The notes under the pieces were generated by a model. It was not told the origin of the DNA. It saw only the letters and a list, made by a program, of their open reading frames with translations, and searched no databases. The translations under genes and the position numbers were made by a program. A DNA stretch of 49,997 bases from Alphaproteobacteria bacterium (GTDB taxonomy: Bacteria; Pseudomonadota; Alphaproteobacteria; Micropepsales; Micropepsaceae): assembly GCA_025924715.1 (NCBI GenBank), contig JAICHV010000028.1, positions 1-49,997 on the forward strand, read 5' to 3'. Positions 30,278 through 37,552 of this stretch are shown here, one piece after another. Within the stretch, counting starts at the first letter, position 1, and every line of letters starts with the position of its first letter.

Positions 30278-31096
30278 ATGCGGCGTATGAACAGGGGCGT
30301 GCCGTCGCTGGCGTTCGGCTTGTATTTGGTATTGTCAACGCAGGTTTTCGGGGCCACCCCGCCGCCTGCCCTGACAGTGCAGATCCTGCCTGCACCAGAC
30401 AGTCAATTATCCCCGAGGGACTTGGCTGTCATCTTGTCTCCATTCATATCTGCCTTAGTCGGCGTCGCCGCCCTTATTGCTACCTTCTGGAACACCAAAA
30501 GCCAAATCAACTCCGCAAACACAAATGCAGCCGCTCAGCGATGGAAGGAGGCAAATCAAAGAGAGATTGAGCGGCTCGAATTATTGTTGTCCACCTTTCA
30601 CACTCCGTACCTGGTGCGCTCGGAGGCGAATAATCTCATGGCGCGGGACTTACGCGACCGTCTAAAAGAGCCGCACTACCGCCTTCTAATTAAACTCTTT
30701 GACCCAAACTGGCTAAAGTCGTTAGCCCCTGGCGATCAAGCGTTGGTCGACCAAATATGCGCCGCCGGAAGAGACCTCCTGAAGTTAATTGAGGAAGCGA
30801 GCGGCGGTGTGGATCCGGCACTCGTGGATCATCTAGCGCGAGCAGTTACTCACTTTCGAATTTTGTCATTGGCCCGCGAGCAAAAGCTGGGCGCGGACCC
30901 TGAACCTTTCAGAAGGTATGTTTATCCTCGACAGTTGGATGTCGCGCTTCAAATCGATCGGGAGCGCATTCTCCGTCGCTTGAAGAGTTTGCGGTCGGCG
31001 CCATCCGCAGACCACGGGCAGATTCCACAGCTGCAACTCCCGAAGGACGCTCAATTGGATCCGTGGCCCCCACTATCTGGCCCACCCAAATCCTGA
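30278..31096 (+). CDS. Membrane-anchored protein of unknown function (island cargo)
   Basis: About 272 residues. The ATG at 30278 or 30287 is preferred to the GTG at 30266; GAGGG lies just upstream. An N-terminal signal-like segment (LAFGLYLVLSTQVFGA) is followed by a second hydrophobic segment near residues 50-70 (AVILSPFISALVGVAALIAT). A helical, charged region follows (QRWKEANQREIERLELLLST) with coiled-coil character, and the last 30 residues are proline-rich. I recognise no family. The layout, a short periplasmic part with one anchor and a cytosolic helical domain, suggests a membrane-tethered partner rather than an enzyme. Base composition is lower in GC than the chromosome. Its stop overlaps the exonuclease fragment. 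Confidence 0.6.
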   Translation: MRRMNRGVPSLAFGLYLVLSTQVFGATPPPALTVQILPAPDSQLSPRDLAVILSPFISALVGVAALIATFWNTKSQINSANTNAAAQRWKEANQREIERLELLLSTFHTPYLVRSEANNLMARDLRDRLKEPHYRLLIKLFDPNWLKSLAPGDQALVDQICAAGRDLLKLIEEASGGVDPALVDHLARAVTHFRILSLAREQKLGADPEPFRRYVYPRQLDVALQIDRERILRRLKSLRSAPSADHGQIPQLQLPKDAQLDPWPPLSGPPKS

Positions 31097-31523
31097 GCCT
31101 TCTTCACTAATCCAAGCCCACGTAGCTAAGAAGGAAGCCAGAGAACCTTCTCCTCATGTCGAGGCCCAAATTTATGACGATTTTACGACGGATAGTGACT
31201 GGCTTCTTTGCGAGAAGTTTCATAATGCGCCCTGGGAAAAGCGCGAAATTATTCTGGCCAATATTAAGGACCCGAGGCTCAGGGACTTAGGCCTGCGTCT
31301 CATCGCGATTGAGCGGCCGGACGTACTCCCCGCTAATGCGCGCAACGACCATTTCGTCTGGCTGAAGGGGAAACTGCTGAGTGAGGAGGACGACCTACCA
31401 TGGCTAACTGTTCACGCTGCGATTGCCGACATTGAAAAAATTATTGCCGAAGCAGAGGGGAAAGATGCTGAACATCTTTCTGAGCACAAGGCGTTTCTGA
31501 CAAAATTGCGTGACCAACTATAA
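31092..31523 (+). pseudogene. C-terminal fragment of an exodeoxyribonuclease I-like protein
   Basis: In-frame translation (codon register ending at the TAA 31521-31523) gives about 143 residues with no ATG start. Recognisable text: EAQIYDDFTTDSDWLLCEKF, APWEKREIILANIKDPRLRD, LIAIERPDVLPANAR and EDDLPWLTVHAAIADIEKII. This resembles the C-terminal domain of ExoI-family exonucleases (QIYDGFFSxxD... RLxYxExPDxLP). The DEDD catalytic part is missing. It lies next to the tRNA end of the island and is probably a relic left by recombination. Family call from memory, moderate certainty. Confidence 0.55.
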
Positions 31524-31700
31524 ATAGCGTGCGCCTAAGCAGAAGCGATTCTCCTGACGACTGCGGGGCTTCCTGTTAAATTTTTGGGCGGAGCCGATCC
31601 ATCGTGCAACCCGGAAGTAACCGGGTCGCTTTCGGCGGCAGCTTTCCGGCTATTTAGACGGTCGAAGGAACGCGAAAAGCCGCGGGGAACGGGGTCTTGA

Positions 31701-31747
31701 AATGGTGCCGCCTGCGTGACTCGAACACGCGACCCCCGCATTACGAA
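31701..31747 (-). repeat. tRNA-side attachment repeat of the island (47 bp)
   Basis: Identical to 23017-23063. It covers the 3' part of tRNA-Thr from the anticodon loop to two bases past CCA, so integration leaves the tRNA gene intact. Confidence 0.85.
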
Positions 31748-31778
31748 TGCGATGCTCTACCGACTGAGCTAAGGCGGC
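31703..31778 (-). tRNA. tRNA-Thr (anticodon CGT)
   Basis: Complete cloverleaf on the minus strand, 76 nt including encoded CCA. Acceptor stem GCCGCCT/AGGCGGC, D arm GCTC...GAGC, anticodon loop TTCGTAA giving CGT (reads ACG, Thr), anticodon stem with one G-T pair, variable GGGTC, T arm GCGTG TTCGAGT CACGC, then A and CCA. Confidence 0.95.
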
Positions 31779-31868
31779 CCAAAACTGCGGGTGGGCGGAA
31801 ACTACGCATCCGGCGCGCGAACTGCAAGCTGGGCTGTTGCGACCGCCCAAATGGGGTTTCCGAAGGCC

Positions 31869-32996
31869 CTAGGCCACCTGGCCGTGTGGCGCCGGGGCGA
31901 CGGCCTTCAGCGTGACTTTGCGGGTCAAGTATTTCTGGGCGGGCCGCTCCAGCCAGAAATAGAGGGGTACGGAGGCGCCCAGCACGGCCAGAAGCGCCAA
32001 TAGGACATAAGACAGCGGCGTGACCTGGCCGGCGTGAACCAGCGCCAGCTTGAAAAGGTCTCGCACGAAATAGTGGATCATATAAGTGGCATAGGAAATC
32101 TCACCCAGCCACACCAGGATGGGCTGATTCAAAATGGGCCAGTGGCGGTTGCCGCAGGCGAGGCCAAAAACCAGGGCGGTCCAGGCGAGCGGAATCAGTA
32201 CGGACTCCCAGCGCCATAGGCCTGCGGCGAAAAGAACCGCGGCAAGAGCGACAAAGGTAAAACCCGCAAGCAAATTGTCAAACCGCTTCTCGAGATAGAG
32301 GCGCGCCAGGAGGGCGCCGACCCCGAATTGCACCACGCATCTTAGCACCCCCAGAGTGTTGATGGCGCGGCCGAGGTGGAAATTCTGGTGCGCATAAAAG
32401 ACGTTGAGCAGGCAAACCAGGCAGAAAATCGATACCAGGCCGGCAAACAGCCTTCCGCCTGCCTTGCGAACCGCCACAACGATCAGGGGAAACAACAGAT
32501 AGGCGGCGAATTCCGCGCTGATGGACCAGGCGGGTATGTTCCAGTTCAGCGCTGGCGCGGCCGTTCCCCAGTCCTGCACCAGAAAGATGTTCGCCAGAAA
32601 CCCACCCAGGGAAAACCGCTCCGCCGGTATGGTCTCATGCGAAAGCAGCAAGACGCTCAGCAACAGGCAGTACAGGCCGATCGTGAAGAGATGCAGGGGA
32701 TATATTTTCGCCCAGCGCTTTACATAGAATTTGAACACGTCCTGGGCATGGGTGGATTTCAAATGCCCGTAATTGAAGAAGATGACAAATCCGCTGAGAC
32801 AGAAAAACAGATCGACGGCAAGATATCCCTTGGATGCGAAATAGGTCGCCCAAGATGGAAGATAGGGGAAAAGGTATAAGTCGAAATGGTAGAAAACCAC
32901 CCACCATGCCGCCAGCCCGCGAAGTGCGGTAAGCGGGAGGATCTGCCTGCCGCCGGACCGAGCCGGCGGCAGCGCAGATTCAGACGGAGGCTTCAT
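31869..32996 (-). CDS. Acyltransferase 3 family protein (OafA/YrhL-like)
   Basis: 375 residues from the ATG at 32996, with about ten membrane helices. The family signature is clear: LTALRGLAAWWVVFYHFDLY with the conserved arginine and the catalytic histidine, then GYLAVDLFFCLSGFVIFF and the RWAKIYPLHLF segment. These inner-membrane enzymes transfer acetyl or other acyl groups to surface polysaccharides. The start overlaps the end of the upstream O-ligase-like gene by 17 bases. The acceptor is unknown. Confidence 0.9.
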   Translation of the reverse strand: MKPPSESALPPARSGGRQILPLTALRGLAAWWVVFYHFDLYLFPYLPSWATYFASKGYLAVDLFFCLSGFVIFFNYGHLKSTHAQDVFKFYVKRWAKIYPLHLFTIGLYCLLLSVLLLSHETIPAERFSLGGFLANIFLVQDWGTAAPALNWNIPAWSISAEFAAYLLFPLIVVAVRKAGGRLFAGLVSIFCLVCLLNVFYAHQNFHLGRAINTLGVLRCVVQFGVGALLARLYLEKRFDNLLAGFTFVALAAVLFAAGLWRWESVLIPLAWTALVFGLACGNRHWPILNQPILVWLGEISYATYMIHYFVRDLFKLALVHAGQVTPLSYVLLALLAVLGASVPLYFWLERPAQKYLTRKVTLKAVAPAPHGQVA

Positions 32997-34323
32997 TCGC
33001 AACTGCTCTGAAGAATTGCCGCCGAATCCCCAACTTTTGCGGGCGAACTTTTTGGGTCTGGGCCAGCCGATAGACGCTGTAGTACAGGCCGGTCAGCAGA
33101 TAGAGGATCGGCTGGAAGGCAATGCCGACAAAGGCCCCTCCCACGCAAAATATCGTAAGGCAGATGAACAGCATGCGTGCGAATTTGGCCTGCCACTGCA
33201 TATCGTCCTTCGCGGGCGGCGCCCTGGAAAGCCGCCACAACCCCCAAAAGCCGTTGGCAAGCATTGTCAAAAACAGGACGATGCCCGGGAACCCGTGTTC
33301 TCCCAGGACTTCGAAATAAATGCTGTGGGGCGCGGTCCCCTGTTTGAAATGGCTGGTGACCTGGCCATTGGGCTCGGTGACGTAATAGTCGATGACGCTG
33401 GTGTAAAAGTCGTCAAATCCGCCGCCAAACGGGTGGTCCTTGGCATAGGAGACCGCCCATTTCCATATCGCCAATCTTACGGTGGCGGAGGAATCCTCCT
33501 GATAGGTACTTATGGTCGCAAAGCGGTCAACCGATTTTCCCGGCAGATAAGGAACCGCGAAAAAATAGAGCCCCACGGCGCAGGCGATGACCACCGTTTT
33601 GCGAAAAATCCCCTTGATCCCGAACAGGAGCAAGGCGCCCAAGCACATCACCCCGGTGCGTGCGGATGTGCCGACGACACACATCAGCGCCAGGAATGCG
33701 TAAAAGACGAAGCCGATACGAAGCCATTTTCCCCGCCACCGCTCAAAAATGATCGAGTGGTTTATGCAGTAATATCCCATGGGGAGCGACATGACACAGG
33801 CCATGGCCAGGGTGCTGGTTTCCCCAAGCCAGAAATTGTCCATCATCAGGCGGCCCAGCCTGTCATAACCGCCGGTGCCGAGAACGGCTTTTACGCCGCC
33901 GGTCATGGCATGGGCCGTCAGCGCCGAAAAAGCGGCTATCAGCGCCAGCTCGATTTGGGCACGCGTGCGAAGAAAGAGAGGCGCTGCGATCGCAAGGATG
34001 ATCGATTCAATCGCCCAGACCCATTTGGCCCAGGCGACATCCGGCAAAACCGCCCAGGTCGTCGTCAAGGTGACCCAGACCCCAAACACCATCGCGACAT
34101 AACAGGCCAGCGGAAGACGTCCGGATTTGGAGTGGTCCATGAAAAAATAGGACACCAGGCTCGCAATGCCGAACATCATCGAGAGGGGAAGAATGGTGGT
34201 GGCAAAGGCGCTCGGATAAAGGATCGAGGTCCACAGATATCCGATAAAAAACAAAGCGGGGTTTTGAAATCCCGCCACCAGGATGAAAAGCGCGGTGGCG
34301 ACCACCAGGATGGACAGTTTCAT
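32980..34323 (-). CDS. O-antigen ligase-like membrane protein (exosortase-associated O-ligase type)
   Basis: 447 residues with about ten to twelve hydrophobic segments. The large loop and motif DRFATISTYQEDSSATVRLA, then AKDHPFGGGFDDFY and APHSIYFEVLGEHGFPG, match the Wzy/WaaL family and in particular the putative O-glycosylation ligase group found with exosortase A systems. It likely transfers or polymerises glycan units at the periplasmic face. Exosortase genes are not in view, so the partner system is unknown. Its ATG overlaps the stop of a 38-residue open frame (ATGA). Confidence 0.82.
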   Translation of the reverse strand: MKLSILVVATALFILVAGFQNPALFFIGYLWTSILYPSAFATTILPLSMMFGIASLVSYFFMDHSKSGRLPLACYVAMVFGVWVTLTTTWAVLPDVAWAKWVWAIESIILAIAAPLFLRTRAQIELALIAAFSALTAHAMTGGVKAVLGTGGYDRLGRLMMDNFWLGETSTLAMACVMSLPMGYYCINHSIIFERWRGKWLRIGFVFYAFLALMCVVGTSARTGVMCLGALLLFGIKGIFRKTVVIACAVGLYFFAVPYLPGKSVDRFATISTYQEDSSATVRLAIWKWAVSYAKDHPFGGGFDDFYTSVIDYYVTEPNGQVTSHFKQGTAPHSIYFEVLGEHGFPGIVLFLTMLANGFWGLWRLSRAPPAKDDMQWQAKFARMLFICLTIFCVGGAFVGIAFQPILYLLTGLYYSVYRLAQTQKVRPQKLGIRRQFFRAVANEASV

Positions 34324-34436
34324 GGACGCTTGTCCCGACGGCCAAAGCGCTTTTGCTTCGGCTCGAGTTTCAGCAGACTCCAGATCGCAACGACCAGTCC
34401 GACGATGCTCGACAGAACCGCGACACTGTCAATCAT
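34320..34436 (-). CDS. Possible 38-residue membrane peptide coupled to the O-ligase gene
   Basis: Begins MIDSVAVLSSIVGLVVAIWS and continues with a basic tail rich in K and R (EPKQKRFGRRDKRP). One hydrophobic helix plus a positive tail looks like a genuine small membrane protein. Its stop overlaps the ligase start as ATGA. No clear ribosome site, so the call rests on composition and overlap. Confidence 0.4.
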   Translation of the reverse strand: MIDSVAVLSSIVGLVVAIWSLLKLEPKQKRFGRRDKRP

Positions 34437-34692
34437 TTTTCGAAACCGGATCGTGATCGATCGCGCCCCCAAATCCTTGTGACATCACCGACCCCACACC
34501 TTGACTTCAATTCTCATCGCGCTGGTCCGCGCCCGCCTTCGCGCGTCGCGCCATCGCTTCGACGAAGCCTGTTATCGGTAGCGTATCAATGAATCATGCC
34601 GGCCATCACGCGTGCCGAACGTACCAAAGAATACCGAGATCCTAATTTTGCTCCCTCTGCGAAACGGAACTGCGTCCAATTGGTTCCGCGGT

Positions 34693-34965
34693 TTACACAT
34701 CGGCCGAATAGGGCCGCGCTTTGGTGGGAACTTTCTGTTTTTGGCCAGTGTCGAGCCACCTGTCGCGGCGCCTTCCCTGCAGCAAAGCGGCGGCTTCACT
34801 GGCCACCGAGACCAGCCGGATCACCAGCACCACCGGCGCAAGCGCAAGGATGGCGAGGGCCGCCAGGACCACCGCCAATGCGCCGGTGCGGGCTTTGGGC
34901 AGGTCGATCCCGAAAGCCTGGAAGGGCGGCAGGGGCTGCGGCAGGAATGGGTCTTCCAGTGTCAT
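34693..34965 (-). CDS. Small membrane protein of unknown function
   Basis: 90 residues from the ATG at 34965, preceded by GAGG about eight bases upstream. A proline-rich start (MTLEDPFLPQPLPPFQAFG) leads to one long hydrophobic segment (ALAVVLAALAILALAPVVLV) and a basic C-terminus. No family recognised. It lies downstream of the chorismate-lyase-like gene on the same strand, separated by 122 bases. The stretch 34437-34692 to its left shows no gene. Confidence 0.5.
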   Translation of the reverse strand: MTLEDPFLPQPLPPFQAFGIDLPKARTGALAVVLAALAILALAPVVLVIRLVSVASEAAALLQGRRRDRWLDTGQKQKVPTKARPYSADV

Positions 34966-35087
34966 GGCGTTCGCCTCGCGGCTCGCGGAAGCTGCCAACG
35001 AACAGGGTAAACGCCGCGAGCTTGGCGGGGACATTAGAACCGCGCGGCTGAACCCAGGCTGAAGCAATGCGGGCGCAATTGCGGCGG

Positions 35088-35627
35088 TCAGCGCCCCAGA
35101 AGATCGCGCTGGTAATCCTCCACCACCAGGCTGAACGGCGTGCCGGCGGCGCTGACCAGAAGGGCCTTGACCTCCAGGATCGTGCCCGGATGGGGGTGCT
35201 CGCGCAGGGCCAAGGTCTTGCGACGGAAATCCAGGGCGCGCACCACCGCGCCAAAGGGCGTATCGCTGCCATCCAGCTGCTGGTTCATCGCCGCGGTCAG
35301 TTTTCCCGGCCGGTACCAGTTGTCGGCTTGCGACAGGACATGGCTGCCGCACATCAGCCGCACCTTGCGATAGCCGATCGTCTCGCCCGCACCGGCACCG
35401 AGCTGGCGGCGGATTTCGCGGCTGGCGGGCTTTGGCGCGTCATGCGCGCGCACCGCCTTGATGACCGGCGGCTGGGCCAATCCCAAATCGGCGCACCAAT
35501 GGGTCAAAACTTGGGTGGCGCTTTGCTTGCCGAGAAGATCGGCGCGCAAGCGCTGCAGGGCGCCCGCTTCAGACGCCCGCGCCGGAAGGACAAACAGGCA
35601 AAAGACGAAAACCAGCCCGCGTTTCAT
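35088..35627 (-). CDS. Exported protein, possibly chorismate lyase/UTRA-like fold
   Basis: 179 residues from the ATG at 35627, which overlaps the DUF2905 stop (ATGA). Signal peptide: MKRGLVFVFCLFVLPARA. The mature part contains YRKVRLMCGSHVLSQADNWY, then RPGKLT and SDTPFGAVVRAL, and ends FSLVVEDYQRDLLG. That pattern (R-V-L-G, A-NWY-P, PFG) recalls the chorismate pyruvate-lyase/UTRA superfamily, but I cannot identify the active-site residues and the protein appears exported, which is unlike UbiC. Function therefore unknown. Confidence 0.6.
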   Translation of the reverse strand: MKRGLVFVFCLFVLPARASEAGALQRLRADLLGKQSATQVLTHWCADLGLAQPPVIKAVRAHDAPKPASREIRRQLGAGAGETIGYRKVRLMCGSHVLSQADNWYRPGKLTAAMNQQLDGSDTPFGAVVRALDFRRKTLALREHPHPGTILEVKALLVSAAGTPFSLVVEDYQRDLLGR

Positions 35628-35824
35628 CGCCCGAACAGCCAGAACAGCGCCGACAGCACCAGGCTGACCAGAATGCAGGTCATAATCGGAAAATAAAAAC
35701 CGCCATGTTCGCCGCGGATCACGATATCGCCGGGCAATCGCCCCAAGCCCAGGCGCGCCAGATAGGGCCACAACACACCGGCCGCCACCAAAGCCAAGCC
35801 GCCGAGGATCAGAAGCCGCGGCAT
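35624..35824 (-). CDS. DUF2905 family membrane protein
   Basis: 66 residues from the ATG at 35824 (two more if the GTG at 35830 is used). Two transmembrane helices flank the family hallmark LGRLPGDIVIRGEHGGFYFP, where GRLPGDI and FYFP are the conserved words. Function of the family is not established. It sits between xerC and the exported protein with overlapping or near-touching ends, so the three form one transcript. Confidence 0.88.
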   Translation of the reverse strand: MPRLLILGGLALVAAGVLWPYLARLGLGRLPGDIVIRGEHGGFYFPIMTCILVSLVLSALFWLFGR

Positions 35825-35826
35825 GC

Positions 35827-36741
35827 TCACGCGCCGCCGCGCGGATGGGCGGCGCGGTAGGTTTCCATCAGCTGCGCGGTATCGATCTCGGTATAGGTTT
35901 GGGTGGTGGAGAGCGAGGCATGGCCCAACAATTCCTGCACACTGCGCAAATCGCCGCCGCCGGCGAGCAGATGCGTGGCAAAGGAATGGCGCATGGCATG
36001 GGGCGTCGCCCGTTCCGACAAACCCAGGCGTCCCCGCAAACGCTGCATCAGGCTTTGCGCCTCGCGCGGGCTCATCGGCTTACCGCGGCGCGACAGGAAA
36101 AGAAAAGACGACGGCGGGCCGGTGAAGGGAATCTTTTCGGCATAGTCGCCGATCGCCTGGCGCAGCACCGGCAAGACCGGCACCATGCGTTCCTTGCGGC
36201 CCTTGCCCATGATGGTGAGGGTTTCGCCCAGGGGGACATCGCCTCGCTTGAGCGACAGCGCTTCGGAGATGCGCAGGCCCGCGCCATATAACAATGTCAG
36301 CAAGGCGGCATCGCGCGCGCCCAACCATTCGATGTCATGGCCGCCGGCTTCGGTGATGGCGCGGTCGGCATCGGCCACGCTGAGGGGCCGCGGCAGCCGG
36401 CGTTTGATGCGTGGCGTCTTCACCGCCCGCACATGGGCGTTTTCCGCAATCCCTTCCTTGGCCAAGAACCGGAAGAAAGAGCGGATGCCGGCCAGGGCGC
36501 GCTGAATCCCGCCGGGCCCCAGACCTTCCTTGCGGCGATCGGCGATAAAGGCGCGGATATCGGCGGCGCGCAATTTCGCCAGCGATTTGTCGCTCACCGG
36601 CCCGCCCAGATGGGTGCGTTGAAAGGCCAGAAAGCGGGCGACATCGTCGCCATAGGCGCGCAAAGTGTTGCGGCTGGCGCGCTTTTCATGGGCCAGCGCC
36701 TGCATCCAGAGCTTGTACAGATCGTCGGCGGCCCGCCCCAT
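35827..36741 (-). CDS. xerC: Tyrosine recombinase XerC
   Basis: 304 residues. N-terminal SAM-like core-binding domain (about 1-105), then the catalytic domain with the complete set R157 (GAGLRISEAL), K180 (GKGRKER), H248 and R251 (TPHAMRHSFATHLL), H274 (ELLGHASLSTTQTYT) and nucleophile Y283. The HxLRHSFATHLL-type box and chromosomal context fit the Xer chromosome-dimer resolvase rather than a phage integrase. It lies ten bases after the transaldolase-family gene. It is 4 kb from the island and outside its attachment repeats, so it is not the island integrase. Confidence 0.93.
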   Translation of the reverse strand: MGRAADDLYKLWMQALAHEKRASRNTLRAYGDDVARFLAFQRTHLGGPVSDKSLAKLRAADIRAFIADRRKEGLGPGGIQRALAGIRSFFRFLAKEGIAENAHVRAVKTPRIKRRLPRPLSVADADRAITEAGGHDIEWLGARDAALLTLLYGAGLRISEALSLKRGDVPLGETLTIMGKGRKERMVPVLPVLRQAIGDYAEKIPFTGPPSSFLFLSRRGKPMSPREAQSLMQRLRGRLGLSERATPHAMRHSFATHLLAGGGDLRSVQELLGHASLSTTQTYTEIDTAQLMETYRAAHPRGGA

Positions 36742-36750
36742 TCTCGGCCC

Positions 36751-37407
36751 TTACACCTTGATCGTCACATTCGCTTTCTTGGCGTCGGCGGCAAAAGCGG
36801 CAAGCCCTTTGTCGGTCAAGGGATGGCTCATCAATTTCTTGAAGATGTCGGCGGGGATGGTGGAAATATCCGCGCCCGCCAGCGCCGCCTCGCGCACATG
36901 GCTGACGCTGCGGATCGACGCCGCCAAAATCTCGGTCTTGAAGCCGTAATTGTCATAGATGGCGCGAATGTCGCGGATCAGGCCCATGCCGTCTTCGCCG
37001 ATATCGTCGACCCGGCCGATGAAAGGCGAAATGAAGGCGGCGCCCGCCTTGGCTGCCATCATCGCCTGCAGCGGCGAGAAGCACAGCGTTACATTCACCC
37101 GCGCGCCTCCATCGGTCAGGGCGCGGCAGGCTTTCATGCCCTCCCAGGTCGAAGGCACTTTGACGTAAATATTGGGGGCGATTTTGGCCGCGGCGCGCCC
37201 TTCCTTCAGCATGCCGTCGAAATCGGTGGCCAGGACTTCGGCGCTGACCGAGCCGGAGACGATGGAGCAGATCTCTTTCAGCGATTCGCTGTAGTCGCGC
37301 CCGGTTTTCGCCGCCAGGGACGGATTGGTGGTGACACCGTCCACCAAGCCGGTTGCGGCCAGTTCGCGGATTTCGGCGGCGTCGGCGGTATCGAGAAATA
37401 GTTTCAT
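36751..37407 (-). CDS. fsa: Transaldolase family protein (fructose-6-phosphate aldolase/TalC type)
   Basis: 218 residues, the short single-domain transaldolase form. [20 protein letters not shown] at the start and [14 protein letters not shown] are family hallmarks. The Schiff-base lysine lies in [15 protein letters not shown], and [16 protein letters not shown] follows. Transfers or cleaves dihydroxyacetone units in the pentose-phosphate network. Whether it is a true transaldolase or fructose-6-phosphate aldolase cannot be decided from sequence by eye. It is divergent from priA. Confidence 0.92.
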   Translation of the reverse strand: MKLFLDTADAAEIRELAATGLVDGVTTNPSLAAKTGRDYSESLKEICSIVSGSVSAEVLATDFDGMLKEGRAAAKIAPNIYVKVPSTWEGMKACRALTDGGARVNVTLCFSPLQAMMAAKAGAAFISPFIGRVDDIGEDGMGLIRDIRAIYDNYGFKTEILAASIRSVSHVREAALAGADISTIPADIFKKLMSHPLTDKGLAAFAADAKKANVTIKV

Positions 37408-37456
37408 GGTTTTCTCTGCGCTCTTGATTTAGGGGAAATGCCAGACCGAATGTAGC

Positions 37457-37549
37457 CTAGAGCATTTTCGCCGGCACCGAAAATGCTCTAGCTTTTTAAT
37501 TGTCGCGGTTCCTGGACGGAAAACCGCTGCACGCTTTTCCTGGAACCGC
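37457..37549. repeat. Compound palindromic element between divergent fsa and priA
   Basis: Two structures in tandem. First, CTAGAGCATTTTCG (37457-37470) and its exact reverse complement (37478-37491), loop 7, followed by CTTTTT. Second, GCGGTTCC (37505-37512) with GGAACCGC (37542-37549), and nested GGAAAA with TTTTCC. AGAGCATTTTC palindromes with a GCGGTTCC arm are typical of dispersed repeats in alphaproteobacteria. Because both neighbouring genes point away, it is not a normal terminator; it may affect transcription of either. Confidence 0.6.
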
Positions 37550-37552
37550 TTC

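Larger units (their letters stand above)
23017..31747. mobile_element. Genomic island integrated at tRNA-Thr(CGT)
   Basis: About 8.7 kb between two 47-bp perfect direct repeats, one lying in an intact tRNA gene. Contents: a gene-free left end, RHS cassette 2 with its membrane protein, a membrane-anchored protein of unknown function, and an exonuclease-I fragment. The composition is visibly more AT-rich than the flanks, especially 23064-23840 and 30266-31523. No integrase, excisionase or mobilisation gene is visible, so it looks like a degraded or non-autonomous element; the integrase may have been lost. Confidence 0.72.

Noticed and set aside
29985..30290. 101-residue open frame on the plus strand upstream of the unknown island gene
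   Set aside because: No ribosome site, no domain-like pattern, and it overlaps the better-supported gene starting at 30278.
35827..36741. XerC as the island integrase
   Set aside because: It is 4 kb outside the repeats, in a conserved chromosomal context with DUF2905, and has the features of chromosomal XerC.
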